Shown piece after piece: positions 8,078-15,820 of a stretch of 35,222 nt of DNA. The stretch is from Mariniphaga sp. (GTDB lineage Bacteria; Bacteroidota; Bacteroidia; Bacteroidales; Prolixibacteraceae), in NCBI GenBank assembly GCA_010906965.1, contig JAAFHB010000025.1, forward strand, positions 1 through 35,222, written 5' to 3'. The notes beneath the pieces were generated by a model that saw only the letters and a list, made by a program, of their open reading frames with translations, had not been told where the DNA came from and made no database searches. Each line of letters starts with the position of its first letter. Position 1 is the first letter of the stretch. A program made the translations under genes and the position numbers.

Positions 8078-9316
8078 TCATTCCTTCATTCCTTTTGTGC
8101 TTAGGTATGCTCCGAAATTACTTTCCGGCAGGGTTGGAGTAACGGGCAGAAATCCACCCGCAATTTTTCCACTTTCAATAATTAGGGGTTCTTTTATTGT
8201 CATCTCATCACTGAATCGCTTGAAATCCCCTTCCTTTCCATGCATGATCCGGAATTCGCCAATTGATTGTTCTGCAAGGTGAGTTCTTAAACCTAAAGCA
8301 ATTGCACCCATTGTAAACCGGCAATTAATTTCAAGACAGGGATGGAATTTCAATTGTCCGCCTGTGGTTTTAAAGATGATTGCATCGACTCCAAACCATC
8401 CGTAATAATCTGTCGAATAGTTGCTTGATGATAACGCTTGATGAAGTGTCATTCTCACATTATAAACGTTTTCTCTTAAAAATTCTTTTAATTCAGAAGA
8501 AAGATCAGGTGGAAGTTCTTGAATATAACTTCCGGAATAACGACCAGCATGATCAGTCGAAAATGTTGACAAACCCCGATATTCGATATTTCCGTTTCCA
8601 AAAGCGAAAAACTGGAATGAAAGATCGAGTACTTTTTTATGCCATGGTTCAACAATCACAAAACCCTGTTGCTTCAGATAACCTGTTATTACCTGCCGGT
8701 TCGTCTGGTTGTATTCATGGGGTCTCAAAATCTGTAATCCGCGGCCTGATGAACTCCAGGGAGCTTTCACAACTACCTTTCCCCATATATGCTGAAGGGC
8801 AATTATCTGTTCATGACTTGTGCAGATTTCAGGTAAATCACTCAATGATAATATATTCTCCGGATGATATTCATTGATAATTCGTTCCAAAATTGTGAGC
8901 GCTGATTTACGGCTGTAAAGTTCCCGATGCATATCATGCCATTCTGCAACAGGTGAATTTATAAAATCAGGGCAGCACCCTGATTTTAAAGGCGTAAGAA
9001 GTTTATGCGCCGAGGGGCTCCATCCCCAGGGGAAAAGGAAACCTTTTTTACAGGATAAAAATTCAGGATCAGCCAAAGAAGATGCGAGTATCAGAAAAGT
9101 TGGAAGCTGGAAACCTGCTATTCCTAATTGATCAGTAAATTGTTTTGGCGGGATTTGATCGACTAAAACGATATCTTCTGGGCCAGCCAAAATTGCGGGT
9201 AGTATACTGAGTTCATCTTCAAATTTTCGCAATTGTGCAGGAGCCATATAGTTGACCGAACCATTGGCCACTGCCAGCTCGCATGTCGGGTTAAATAAGT
9301 AGATATCGGACTTCAT
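8078..9316 (-). CDS. ATP-grasp-fold protein of unknown substrate
   Basis: A 412-residue cytosolic protein whose second half has ATP-grasp features: VVKAPWSSSGRGL (nucleotide-binding Lys plus Ser/Gly-rich loop, near residue 186), VIVEPWHKKVLDLS (an acidic strand near 226), GWFGVDAIIF, and PCLEINCRFTMG (metal-binding Glu/Asn, near 332-343). The family usually ligates a carboxylate to an amine using ATP, but the substrate cannot be told. The N-terminal half (FNPTCELAVANGS) is not recognised. Its start is 15 nt downstream of the toxin gene stop, so it could be co-transcribed with the toxin-antitoxin pair. Its 3' end runs into a CATTCCTT triplet repeat. Confidence 0.7.
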   Translation of the reverse strand: MKSDIYLFNPTCELAVANGSVNYMAPAQLRKFEDELSILPAILAGPEDIVLVDQIPPKQFTDQLGIAGFQLPTFLILASSLADPEFLSCKKGFLFPWGWSPSAHKLLTPLKSGCCPDFINSPVAEWHDMHRELYSRKSALTILERIINEYHPENILSLSDLPEICTSHEQIIALQHIWGKVVVKAPWSSSGRGLQILRPHEYNQTNRQVITGYLKQQGFVIVEPWHKKVLDLSFQFFAFGNGNIEYRGLSTFSTDHAGRYSGSYIQELPPDLSSELKEFLRENVYNVRMTLHQALSSSNYSTDYYGWFGVDAIIFKTTGGQLKFHPCLEINCRFTMGAIALGLRTHLAEQSIGEFRIMHGKEGDFKRFSDEMTIKEPLIIESGKIAGGFLPVTPTLPESNFGAYLSTKGMKE

Positions 9317-9331
9317 CCAATCGAAGGTTGA

Positions 9332-9694
9332 CTATTTAAAATTATCAGTAATTCGTCGTCTATCTTCGTTTTCCTTATCATTTTTGTGATAGAGTTCGAT
9401 GAATATTATTTTTTCTTCCTTTTCAAAGTGGGCATAAACCAATCGCAATCCTGAATTTGCTCCACGGCCTTTCAAGGCCTTACAAGCTATTTTTTTTACT
9501 TTGATAATGCAGGTTTCAATGCCCAGACCATTAATGCGATAGCTGAATGGTGGATTTTCACCCGGCTCGTCATTCAAATCTTGTTTTAAAACTTCTAAAT
9601 CGTCAATCAGCGTCCGATATTTTTTCAAAAGTTTCTTTAAGTCTTTTTTGAAATCGGGAAGTACATCAAAATGTGTCATACGCATCTTCTTCAT
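9332..9694 (-). CDS. RelE/HigB-like toxin of a Panacea-type TA pair
   Basis: A 120-residue basic protein with the RelE/ParE/HigB fold pattern: a Lys-rich N-terminal helix pair (KKDLKKLLKKYRTLIDDLEVLKQ), then beta strands with ETCIIKVKKIACKALKGRG, SGLRLVYAHFEKEEKIIFIELYHK, and a C-terminal DKENEDRRRI tail. Family members cleave mRNA on the ribosome or bind DNA gyrase; the Lys/Arg-rich core suggests an mRNA interferase (inference). The frame overlaps the end of the antitoxin gene by 29 nt at the first ATG (9694). Internal ATGs at 9685 and 9679 are also possible, and GAAGAAG precedes the last one. The order antitoxin-then-toxin implies translational coupling. Confidence 0.78.
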   Translation of the reverse strand: MKKMRMTHFDVLPDFKKDLKKLLKKYRTLIDDLEVLKQDLNDEPGENPPFSYRINGLGIETCIIKVKKIACKALKGRGANSGLRLVYAHFEKEEKIIFIELYHKNDKENEDRRRITDNFK

Positions 9695-10472
9695 AGACTC
9701 TTACAGAATAGGGAGGTCTTCTGTAAAAAACTAATTCATAATTTATTTCGCAATTATTCTCAGTAGCCTTCCATGGTTTGTCCCCTTGAGAATAGTTACT
9801 CAGCATGACAGCTGACCAGTCGCTCATTTGTTCAATTACCCGGTCTATGACTTCTTTCTCACCGGCTTTAAATTCGGTCCGATCTGCTTTTATTAATGGC
9901 AAATAACGAGTTTGAAGATTTCCAAGGTACTCAGTTTTAACTTTTTGTAATTGTCCTGATTCTGTCATTTGAAGCAATATGGAATCTAATTCTTGTGGAA
10001 CCGGGCCATATGGCAATTTTCGATATTTTGCACCCGTCAAATGCTCCTCATATAATTCATAATAATTGAAATCAGAAAAATATAGTAACTTGTAAAGAAC
10101 TGTTTCTCCAATATTTGGTTTGCCAGCACATCGTTCCAAAATATACAATAATACGTTCTTAAATTTGGTAATATTCAGGGTCGGCACTGAAATACGTTCA
10201 GTTGTCGTTTCTAATTTCTTTTCGACCTTATTTTCAATTTTCTGATTTACAGTAAAATCATGAGAAATTAAGTTGTCTAATGAAAAGCCCAAAATCATAG
10301 AGAATCGCTGTAATTCGATAATATTTATGTTGCGATTTCCTAGTTCGATTTGAGTAAGAGAGGGTCGTGACATCTTAACACTTTTCGCTAATTCTTCCTG
10401 AGAGAATCCTTTTGCTTTGCGAAGCTCCGTAATCCGCTGACCAATTTGCTTTTGAGACAGTTCAATATTCAT
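9666..10472 (-). CDS. HTH-Panacea (DUF4065-type) antitoxin
   Basis: A 268-residue protein with an N-terminal XRE/Cro helix-turn-helix (about 10-65: IGQRITELRKAKGFSQEELA, SRPSLTQIELGNRN) and a C-terminal Panacea/DUF4065 (SocA-like) domain (about 105-255: ETVLYKLLYFSDFNYYELYE, GAKYRKLPYGPVPQEL). The Panacea domain is known to neutralise unrelated toxins, and HTH-Panacea proteins form toxin-antitoxin pairs with RelE-like and other toxins. Here a RelE-like toxin follows in overlapping frame. It probably represses its own promoter: an inverted repeat AACAA-GTGA-TTGTT lies on the -33 region just upstream. ATG start at the 5' end of the HTH. Confidence 0.85.
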   Translation of the reverse strand: MNIELSQKQIGQRITELRKAKGFSQEELAKSVKMSRPSLTQIELGNRNINIIELQRFSMILGFSLDNLISHDFTVNQKIENKVEKKLETTTERISVPTLNITKFKNVLLYILERCAGKPNIGETVLYKLLYFSDFNYYELYEEHLTGAKYRKLPYGPVPQELDSILLQMTESGQLQKVKTEYLGNLQTRYLPLIKADRTEFKAGEKEVIDRVIEQMSDWSAVMLSNYSQGDKPWKATENNCEINYELVFYRRPPYSVRVYEEDAYDTF

Positions 10473-10493
10473 TTTCTCTGATATTTGTCAACG

Positions 10494-10524
10494 CAAAAAT
10501 AAAGAATGTTTTATTATCAAACAA
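10494..10524 (-). promoter_or_regulatory. Promoter of the Panacea TA operon
   Basis: Minus strand: -33 TTG (10522-10524), 20-nt spacer, -7 TATTTTTG (10494-10501), 21 nt before the ATG. This is among the best matches to the Bacteroidota sigma-ABfr pattern in the window. Confidence 0.75.
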
Positions 10525-10533
10525 GTGATTGTT
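10520..10533. promoter_or_regulatory. Candidate operator for the HTH-Panacea antitoxin
   Basis: AACAAGTGATTGTT is a 5-4-5 inverted repeat overlapping the -33 box. Binding by the XRE domain would block the promoter (inference). Confidence 0.5.
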
Positions 10534-10645
10534 CTATTATTCGACAGTGGTAAACAGAATGAAAAAAACAGATTGGACTTACATCAAGTATTTCGCCTGA
10601 AAAATATTTAACTTGCGCCGGATTTAATACAAAGCGACAAAAAAT

Positions 10646-11164
10646 ATGAAGACTTCAAAATACCTGATTTGTAACGATATATTGGCAGTTGAAGGTCAGC
10701 CTGCAGAATTTATTCTTCACAATCACCACCCACGTTTTTTGGCGAAGGTTGAAGAACTTGATTTCGATGAGATTGAAAACCGACCAGAGAAGCCATTTGC
10801 GGATATTTTGTATGTGAATGGTGAAGCCGCTATGGTAATTTACCGGCTTACCTTAACCGAGCTTTACGAACGTGCCGAAGATGATGATGTGCTCGATGAG
10901 CTATTTCCTGCCCGTGATTACTATACAGCATATCTTCAGGATATTGAAGCGGAAGATGGTGGTAAAAAGGGTTTTCCGGTCAAGGACTTTAGTCCGGAAT
11001 TGCCTGGTTTGAAGATCTTACAGTCGTCCGAAACCTGGACGGTTATCTACAATGGCGTAATTGCAGAATTCACGTCCGAAGAAGATATGGATGAATTTTT
11101 GGAACACGATCTCGAAATTGAACCCGTTATGCTTGATCAGGGTGTGATCAATCAGTTTGAGTAG
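10646..11164 (+). CDS. Acidic conserved hypothetical protein
   Basis: A 172-residue soluble, strongly acidic protein, not recognised. It starts MKTSKYLICNDILAVEGQPAEF and has several Asp/Glu runs (RAEDDDVLDEL, TSEEDMDEFLEHDLE). No signal peptide, membrane segment or catalytic motif is visible. It is monocistronic, divergent from the Panacea antitoxin. TAACTTGC, a weak -7-like box, lies about 35 nt upstream. It reads like a vertically inherited phylum-specific protein, but this was not tested. Confidence 0.65.
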   Translation: MKTSKYLICNDILAVEGQPAEFILHNHHPRFLAKVEELDFDEIENRPEKPFADILYVNGEAAMVIYRLTLTELYERAEDDDVLDELFPARDYYTAYLQDIEAEDGGKKGFPVKDFSPELPGLKILQSSETWTVIYNGVIAEFTSEEDMDEFLEHDLEIEPVMLDQGVINQFE

Positions 11165-11228
11165 AAATGCCGACGGCTGGTGACTGGCAACATGAAAAAA
11201 AAATCCCGGGTTTTAGATTGTAATACGT

Positions 11229-12122
11229 TTAATACTTGATACTGCTTTTTCGCCGGTAATAGTGGTACAATGGAAATCCAAGCACCGAAACAAGGATGAT
11301 TGCGGTACCAATATAGAAACCACCGGTCATGTGTTCGGTCTCTCCGAATATAAAGTAAGCCATCACAATTCCGTAAACCGGCTCAAGATTAATGGTTAAA
11401 GCTACTATGTAGGCTGACAGATGCTTCATGACATCTACTTGTACAGCAAATGCATAGGCGGTGCATATCGTTCCCAGAATCAGCAAATAGACAAAATCCA
11501 TTGGTGAGGGAAGTGCCAGAGGTGAATTGTTTGATCCGGAGAACAAAAGATAAATCGTAATTCCGGCCAGTCCTCCCAACATCTCATAGAAACTAATTAC
11601 GGATGCCTTCTGATACATCACCATTTTTTTGTTGATTACAGTAAACAGACCTGCAAGGAAAGCCGAGATCAAGGCTACGGTAATTCCCAATGAATACCTT
11701 GTTTCGAACCTGAAAATCAGGTATAATCCCACAATAATCAGTAAACCGACAATTACTTCAACTGCATTGATTCGCTTCCGGAAGAAAAAGGGTTCGAGCA
11801 GACTCGTAAATAATGTGGCGGTGGCCAGACAACCAAGCGTGACCGAAACATTAGAGATTTTTATCGCTCCAAAAAAAGTGATCCAATGAACTGCTACAAT
11901 GATTCCTATGCCAAATAGTTTGAAAAATTGTTTGCGGCTAATGGCGAGATCTGTTTTTTTCCATCTGATAAACAGGTAGAATGCAACTACAGCTATCAAC
12001 ATTCTGTACCACACTAATTGGGCTGCCGGAAGGCTAATTAACTTTCCCAGAATGGCTGTGAAACCATAAATTAATACAACAAAATGTAGTTTGAGATGAC
12101 TTGAGAGCAACTGATTTTTCAA
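11229..12122 (-). CDS. EamA/DMT-superfamily transporter
   Basis: Inner-membrane drug/metabolite transporter of about 297 residues, with two EamA repeats and about ten hydrophobic helices (for example LHFVVLIYGFTAILGKLI, VVAFYLFIRW, VEVIVGLLIIVGLYLIF, VYLLILGTICTAYAFAV). It ends in a basic tail (HYYRRKSSIKY). The superfamily includes the aromatic amino-acid exporter YddG, but the sequence alone does not fix a substrate. No early ATG exists. The open frame begins with a TTG at 12140, but that codon lies inside a TATATTTG promoter box, so I prefer the TTG at 12122 (GCTTTGAAA). A Trp/Phe-rich leader ORF and terminator lie upstream on the same strand, which suggests attenuation and an aromatic substrate (inference). 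Confidence 0.85.
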   Translation of the reverse strand: MKNQLLSSHLKLHFVVLIYGFTAILGKLISLPAAQLVWYRMLIAVVAFYLFIRWKKTDLAISRKQFFKLFGIGIIVAVHWITFFGAIKISNVSVTLGCLATATLFTSLLEPFFFRKRINAVEVIVGLLIIVGLYLIFRFETRYSLGITVALISAFLAGLFTVINKKMVMYQKASVISFYEMLGGLAGITIYLLFSGSNNSPLALPSPMDFVYLLILGTICTAYAFAVQVDVMKHLSAYIVALTINLEPVYGIVMAYFIFGETEHMTGGFYIGTAIILVSVLGFPLYHYYRRKSSIKY

Positions 12123-12137
12123 AGCTAAAATTTTGGT

Positions 12138-12145
12138 CAAATATA
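12138..12145 (-). promoter_or_regulatory. -7 promoter box directly before the EamA gene
   Basis: Minus strand TATATTTG. A possible -33 TTTTG lies 15 nt further upstream (short spacing). It would give an attenuator-independent transcript starting near 12131. Confidence 0.55.
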
Positions 12146-12201
12146 GCAGTTGATTTCCAACAAAATGGGACTTTAAGAAGGGATAAGAGCAGATGGTTGA
12201 T

Positions 12202-12237
12202 AAAAAATTGACCCCGGTCGTTGTATACCGGGGTCAA
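12202..12237 (-). terminator. Strong intrinsic terminator between leader ORF and EamA gene
   Basis: Perfect 11-bp stem TTGACCCCGGT / ACCGGGGTCAA (12208-12218 with 12227-12237), 8-nt loop. On the minus strand it is followed at once by six T residues, so it terminates leftward transcripts. There is no complete gene for it to close, only the tiny leader ORF at 12253-12279. Confidence 0.85.
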
Positions 12238-12252
12238 AATAAAATTGAAAAC

Positions 12253-12279
12253 CTACCAAAACCAACCAAACCAAATCAT
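12253..12279 (-). CDS. Candidate aromatic-rich leader peptide (MIWFGWFW)
   Basis: An eight-codon minus-strand ORF (ATG ... TAG) encoding M-I-W-F-G-W-F-W: five of eight residues are aromatic and three are Trp. The stop codon is 15 nt upstream of a strong terminator hairpin, and the next gene on this strand is the EamA/DMT transporter. This is the classical layout of a ribosome-controlled attenuator. I see no good alternative antiterminator pairing for the hairpin arm, so the logic may be TnaC-like (a ribosome held at the stop codon masking the hairpin) rather than trp-like. It could also be a free-standing short RNA of about 80 nt. Translation is not proven. Confidence 0.55.
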   Translation of the reverse strand: MIWFGWFW

Positions 12280-12289
12280 GGAAATCCAA

Positions 12290-12297
12290 TAAATATA
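12290..12297 (-). promoter_or_regulatory. -7-like box for the leader transcript
   Basis: Minus strand TATATTTA, one base off TAnnTTTG, 10 nt before the leader ATG. TTTT about 21 nt upstream could serve as -33. The leader RNA would then be almost leaderless. Confidence 0.4.
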
Positions 12298-12380
12298 CTT
12301 CTTAAACAACCGGAAATTAAAAAGGTTCAAAATTTTTTTAATTGATTATTGGTTTACTTTATTTACCTATTTTTATCATC

Positions 12381-13091
12381 ATGCAAAACATAAAAACTTT
12401 TTCAATGAGACGGATTGTTTTTTTCATTTTATTCTTTGTGGTGACGAATAGTCTGAATGCACAAACCATGCTTAACGGCTTAATGGACAATTACCGGTTT
12501 ACAAAAATGAAAGATGGCGTTTACGCAGGTTCCAACCTGAGAATGTCTGAAATTCAAGGTACTCCATATCTTGATGAGGAATTTAGCCCGGGGAAAATTA
12601 TAACATATGATGGTGTGACCTACGAGAATATAGCGTTGAGATACAATGCCTATTCCGATGATCTGGAATTTATGAAAGGTGAAGATATATACAATATGGA
12701 TCCAAAGACGCTTGTCAGAAGGGCAGAATTTGGAGGTGCTGTTTTCGGCTGCATGAAATATGATTCTTTTGGTAAAATTCAAAATGGATTGTTTGAAATT
12801 GAGACGGAGGGAAAGGCCATGCTCCTGATCAAATATACTGTAAAGTTTCTGGAAAAAGAGAAAGTGCAGGCTTTTGTGGATCCAAAACCCGCCCGTTTTG
12901 ATCCGCCTCAAAAGGAATACTATATCGCATTGGATAGTACCGCTGCTAAATTGATTACGAATAAAAAGAACCTGCTTGAAATATTTGGAAACCGAAAGGA
13001 TGAAATGGAGTCCTATATTTCGAAGAATAAACTTTCAGTAAGGGAGAATGATGCGCTGATTAAAATTGTTTCGCATTTCAACTCATTGTAA
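12381..13091 (+). CDS. Secreted protein of unknown function
   Basis: A 236-residue protein with an N-terminal signal peptide (MRRIVFFILFFVVTNSLNAQ from the internal ATG at 12405). Both ATGs give an exported protein. A -7-like TATTTTTA at 12368-12375 fits the 12405 start slightly better; the upstream ATG is listed so nothing is lost. The mature part (GVYAGSNLRMSEIQGTPYLD, EFGGAVFGCMKYDSFGK, then a basic C-terminal helix region) is not recognised. It is likely periplasmic. A divergent leader/terminator unit lies upstream. Confidence 0.7.
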   Translation: MQNIKTFSMRRIVFFILFFVVTNSLNAQTMLNGLMDNYRFTKMKDGVYAGSNLRMSEIQGTPYLDEEFSPGKIITYDGVTYENIALRYNAYSDDLEFMKGEDIYNMDPKTLVRRAEFGGAVFGCMKYDSFGKIQNGLFEIETEGKAMLLIKYTVKFLEKEKVQAFVDPKPARFDPPQKEYYIALDSTAAKLITNKKNLLEIFGNRKDEMESYISKNKLSVRENDALIKIVSHFNSL

Positions 13092-13227
13092 TTGGAGGGT
13101 TTATGGCGCATGATGCTGGTGGATATTTGGTTTTAATGTTTCGGTTATTTTAGAATCCAAATTTAAATAACAGCCATTACCTGAAATAAGTCATAAAAGA
13201 CAATCAAACAAATCTTTCTACTTTTTG

Positions 13228-13235
13228 TATTTTTG
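13228..13235 (+). promoter_or_regulatory. -7 promoter box of the M3 peptidase gene
   Basis: TATTTTTG, 30 nt before the ATG at 13266, in the otherwise featureless 175-nt gap after the preceding gene. Confidence 0.6.
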
Positions 13236-13265
13236 TCCGGCATATCCAATTGAACATTAAATTTT

Positions 13266-15389
13266 ATGAACGTGAAAAAATTACTGATTCCGCTGGCTGT
13301 CATCTGTCTGATGACTTCCTGTACAAAACAAGAGAAAAAAACGACTGTGATGAATCCATTTTTTGAGGCTTACAATACGCCTTTCGAAGTTCCCCCGTTT
13401 GATAAAATTCAGAACAGGCATTATTTGCCGGCTTTTGAAGAGGGAATCAAGCAGCATGATGCTGAGATAAAAATTATTACCGATTCGGATAAAGCGCCCG
13501 ACTTTGCCAATACCATTGAGGCACTCGATTACAGCGGCGCACTGCTGACACGCGTCAACCTGGTTTTCTTTAATGTGAAGGAAGCTGTTACTAACGATTC
13601 GATGCAGGAAATTGCACGGACGGTATTGCCAATGTTATCACAACACAAAGATGCTGTTAATCTGAATGAAAAGCTTTTTGCCCGTGTAAAGGCTGTAAAT
13701 GATCAGAAGGGTTCCCTGAATTTGAATCTTGAGCAATCGAGGTTGCTTGAGGAAACCTATAAAGGTTTTGTCCGTGGTGGCGCGAACCTTCCGGCTGACA
13801 AGAAAGAGCAGTTAAAGAAGGTCAACGAAGAGCTTGCGTTGCTCGAACTTAAATTCGGTGATAATATGCTCGCCGAGACAAATGCCTTTAAACTGGTGAT
13901 TGACAAAAAAGAAGATCTGGCCGGTTTGCCCGAATCTGCAATCGCCGGAGCTGCCGATGATGCAAAAACTGAAAAGATGGACGATAAGTGGGTTTTCACG
14001 CTTCAGAAACCAAGCTGGATTCCTTTCGTTACTTACGCTGAAAACCGCGGTTTACGTGAGAAAATCTACAAAGCCATGTACAACCGTGGAAACAACGGAA
14101 ATGCCAGTGATAACAAAGCTGTGATCAGTAAGATTGTCAATCTGCGGCTTCAGAAAGCTAATATCATGGGTTTCGATAGCTGGTCGGCCTTCACCCTTGA
14201 CGATAATATGGCCAAAACCCCTGCAAATGTGTATAAATTGCTAAACCAGGTGTGGACACCTGCCATTAAAAGGGCAGAGGAAGAAGCCAAAGATATGCAA
14301 ACCATGATCAACAAAGAGGGCGGAAAATTCAAACTCGAAAGCTGGGACTGGTGGTACTATTCCGAAAAAGTGAGAAAAGAAAAATATGATCTTGATGAAG
14401 AGCAGATTCGCCCTTACTTTGAGTTAAACAATGTACGCGATGGCGTCTTCGCCGTTGCCACTAAGCTTTATGGCATCACTTTTACCCGTTTGAATAACAT
14501 GCCTGTTTTTCATCCCGAATGTGAGGTTTATGAAGTAAAAGATGGGGACGGTTCTGAAATTGGTGTGCTTTACATGGATTTCTTCCCGAGAGCTTCCAAA
14601 AAAGGGGGCGCATGGATGACAGTTTATCGTGAGCAGTCTATCAATAAGGATGGCAAAAATATCCGTCCGGTTGTATCCATCACCGGTAATTTTTCAAAAC
14701 CGGCTGGTGACAAACCTGCTTTATTAAGCTACGATGATGTGGAAACACTTTATCACGAGTTTGGTCATGGCCTTCACGGTTTGCTTTCGCAATGTCGTTA
14801 CGAGGGACTGGCAGGAACCAATGTAGCGCGCGATTTTGTCGAGCTTCCGTCGCAGGTGATGGAACATTGGGCGGCAGAACCAGAAGTGCTTAAAGTCTAT
14901 GCCAAACATTACAAAACAGGTGAGGTTATTCCACAGGCACTCGTTGATAAAATTGTGAAATCAGGTAAGTTCAACCAGGGTTTTGCAACTGTTGAATACA
15001 TTGCAGCTGCCACGCTGGATATGGATTATCACACAATTACAAAGGGTGGTGATATTGATGTTGCACAGTTTGAAAAAGCGTCAATGGATAAATTGGGGTT
15101 AATTCCTGAAATTATCCCGCGTTACAGATCGACTTATTTTGCCCATGTCTTTGCCAGCAGTGAGTACTCAAGCGGGTATTACAGTTACCTTTGGGCCGAA
15201 GTGCTTGATTGTGATGCATTCGAGGCATTCAAGGAAGCAGGAAGTATCTTCGATCAGAAAGTTGCCAAATCATTCCGTACCAACCTTCTTGAACGTGGAG
15301 GAACCGACGAGGCAATGAAACTTTACCTGAATTTCCGTGGACATGAGCCCGGCATTGAGCCACTTCTTAAAAACAGAGGTTTGAATTAA
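13266..15389 (+). CDS. dcp: M3-family peptidyl-dipeptidase (Dcp) lipoprotein
   Basis: Zinc metallopeptidase that removes C-terminal dipeptides from oligopeptides (EC 3.4.15.5 by family). The protein is 707 residues. A lipoprotein signal ends in LMTSC with lipid-bearing Cys19, so it is anchored in the periplasm or outer membrane, unlike the cytosolic E. coli Dcp. The zinc site is HEFGH (His497, Glu498, His501), with third ligand Glu526 in DFVELPSQ. Further family blocks are GVLYMDFFPRASKKGGAWM and SSGYYSYLWAEVLDCDAF. Oligopeptidase A is the close alternative. Monocistronic, closed by a strong terminator. Confidence 0.93.
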   Translation: MNVKKLLIPLAVICLMTSCTKQEKKTTVMNPFFEAYNTPFEVPPFDKIQNRHYLPAFEEGIKQHDAEIKIITDSDKAPDFANTIEALDYSGALLTRVNLVFFNVKEAVTNDSMQEIARTVLPMLSQHKDAVNLNEKLFARVKAVNDQKGSLNLNLEQSRLLEETYKGFVRGGANLPADKKEQLKKVNEELALLELKFGDNMLAETNAFKLVIDKKEDLAGLPESAIAGAADDAKTEKMDDKWVFTLQKPSWIPFVTYAENRGLREKIYKAMYNRGNNGNASDNKAVISKIVNLRLQKANIMGFDSWSAFTLDDNMAKTPANVYKLLNQVWTPAIKRAEEEAKDMQTMINKEGGKFKLESWDWWYYSEKVRKEKYDLDEEQIRPYFELNNVRDGVFAVATKLYGITFTRLNNMPVFHPECEVYEVKDGDGSEIGVLYMDFFPRASKKGGAWMTVYREQSINKDGKNIRPVVSITGNFSKPAGDKPALLSYDDVETLYHEFGHGLHGLLSQCRYEGLAGTNVARDFVELPSQVMEHWAAEPEVLKVYAKHYKTGEVIPQALVDKIVKSGKFNQGFATVEYIAAATLDMDYHTITKGGDIDVAQFEKASMDKLGLIPEIIPRYRSTYFAHVFASSEYSSGYYSYLWAEVLDCDAFEAFKEAGSIFDQKVAKSFRTNLLERGGTDEAMKLYLNFRGHEPGIEPLLKNRGLN

Positions 15390-15414
15390 TTGATAAAAAA
15401 ACTGATAAAATAAG

Positions 15415-15445
15415 AAAATCCCGGATCCAAAGTCCGGGATTTTTT
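15415..15445 (+). terminator. Rho-independent terminator of the M3 peptidase gene
   Basis: An 11-bp stem AAAATCCCGGA / TCCGGGATTTT with a 7-nt loop, running into a T tract. Confidence 0.9.
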
Positions 15446-15508
15446 ATGCTTGCTGCGAATGGTAGGTAAACTGACGGATCAATAGATGAAAGATCTGTCA
15501 GGTTTTGT

Positions 15509-15820
15509 TCATTCTTGCCTGGAACGTGCCTTCAGGTACTTCGTAATAATTGCAACTTGCTGATCGTTGCAATTTGCTTTTTTCTGCATTTCCGGCATCA
15601 CTTTTACCCATTCGTTCTTGGTGTACTGTGCTGGCAGGTAAAGGCTATGACAACTTCCGCAATTATTCACATACAATTTTCTTCCTAAAGCAAGCGTATC
15701 CGTTGATACTCCGGCATTTTGTGAATCTGCGAACGTTGGAATATACAATGCCTGACTACATCCAAAAACCACTATCAGTATAACCGTAAAAAAAAATGCT
15801 GGTTTGTTTTTAGAATACAT
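15509..15820 (-). CDS. Monoheme cytochrome c lipoprotein
   Basis: A 103-residue exported protein with a signal and lipobox-like VVFGC (Cys21) and one heme c motif, CGSCH (Cys54, Cys57, His58). A Met-rich region downstream (WVKVMPEMQKK) can supply the distal ligand. It is typical of a small periplasmic electron carrier tethered to the membrane. Its ATG overlaps the 3' end of the barrel protein gene by 11 nt, so the two are translationally coupled. The physical link to an outer-membrane barrel and, upstream, to an oxygen/NO-type hemerythrin sensor suggests a redox-responsive function (inference). Confidence 0.8.
   Translation of the reverse strand: MYSKNKPAFFFTVILIVVFGCSQALYIPTFADSQNAGVSTDTLALGRKLYVNNCGSCHSLYLPAQYTKNEWVKVMPEMQKKANCNDQQVAIITKYLKARSRQE

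Noticed and set aside
8380-8877. 165-codon plus-strand ORF
   Set aside because: Antisense shadow of the ATP-grasp-like gene, whose conserved motifs are on the minus strand.
12123-12140. TTG at 12140 as the EamA start
   Set aside because: It overlaps the TATATTTG promoter box; a TTG six codons downstream fits better, although a read-through leader transcript could use the upstream one.
12202-12237. Terminator hairpin as a plus-strand terminator
   Set aside because: The plus-strand side has no T tract and no upstream plus gene; the T6 run is on the minus-strand side.
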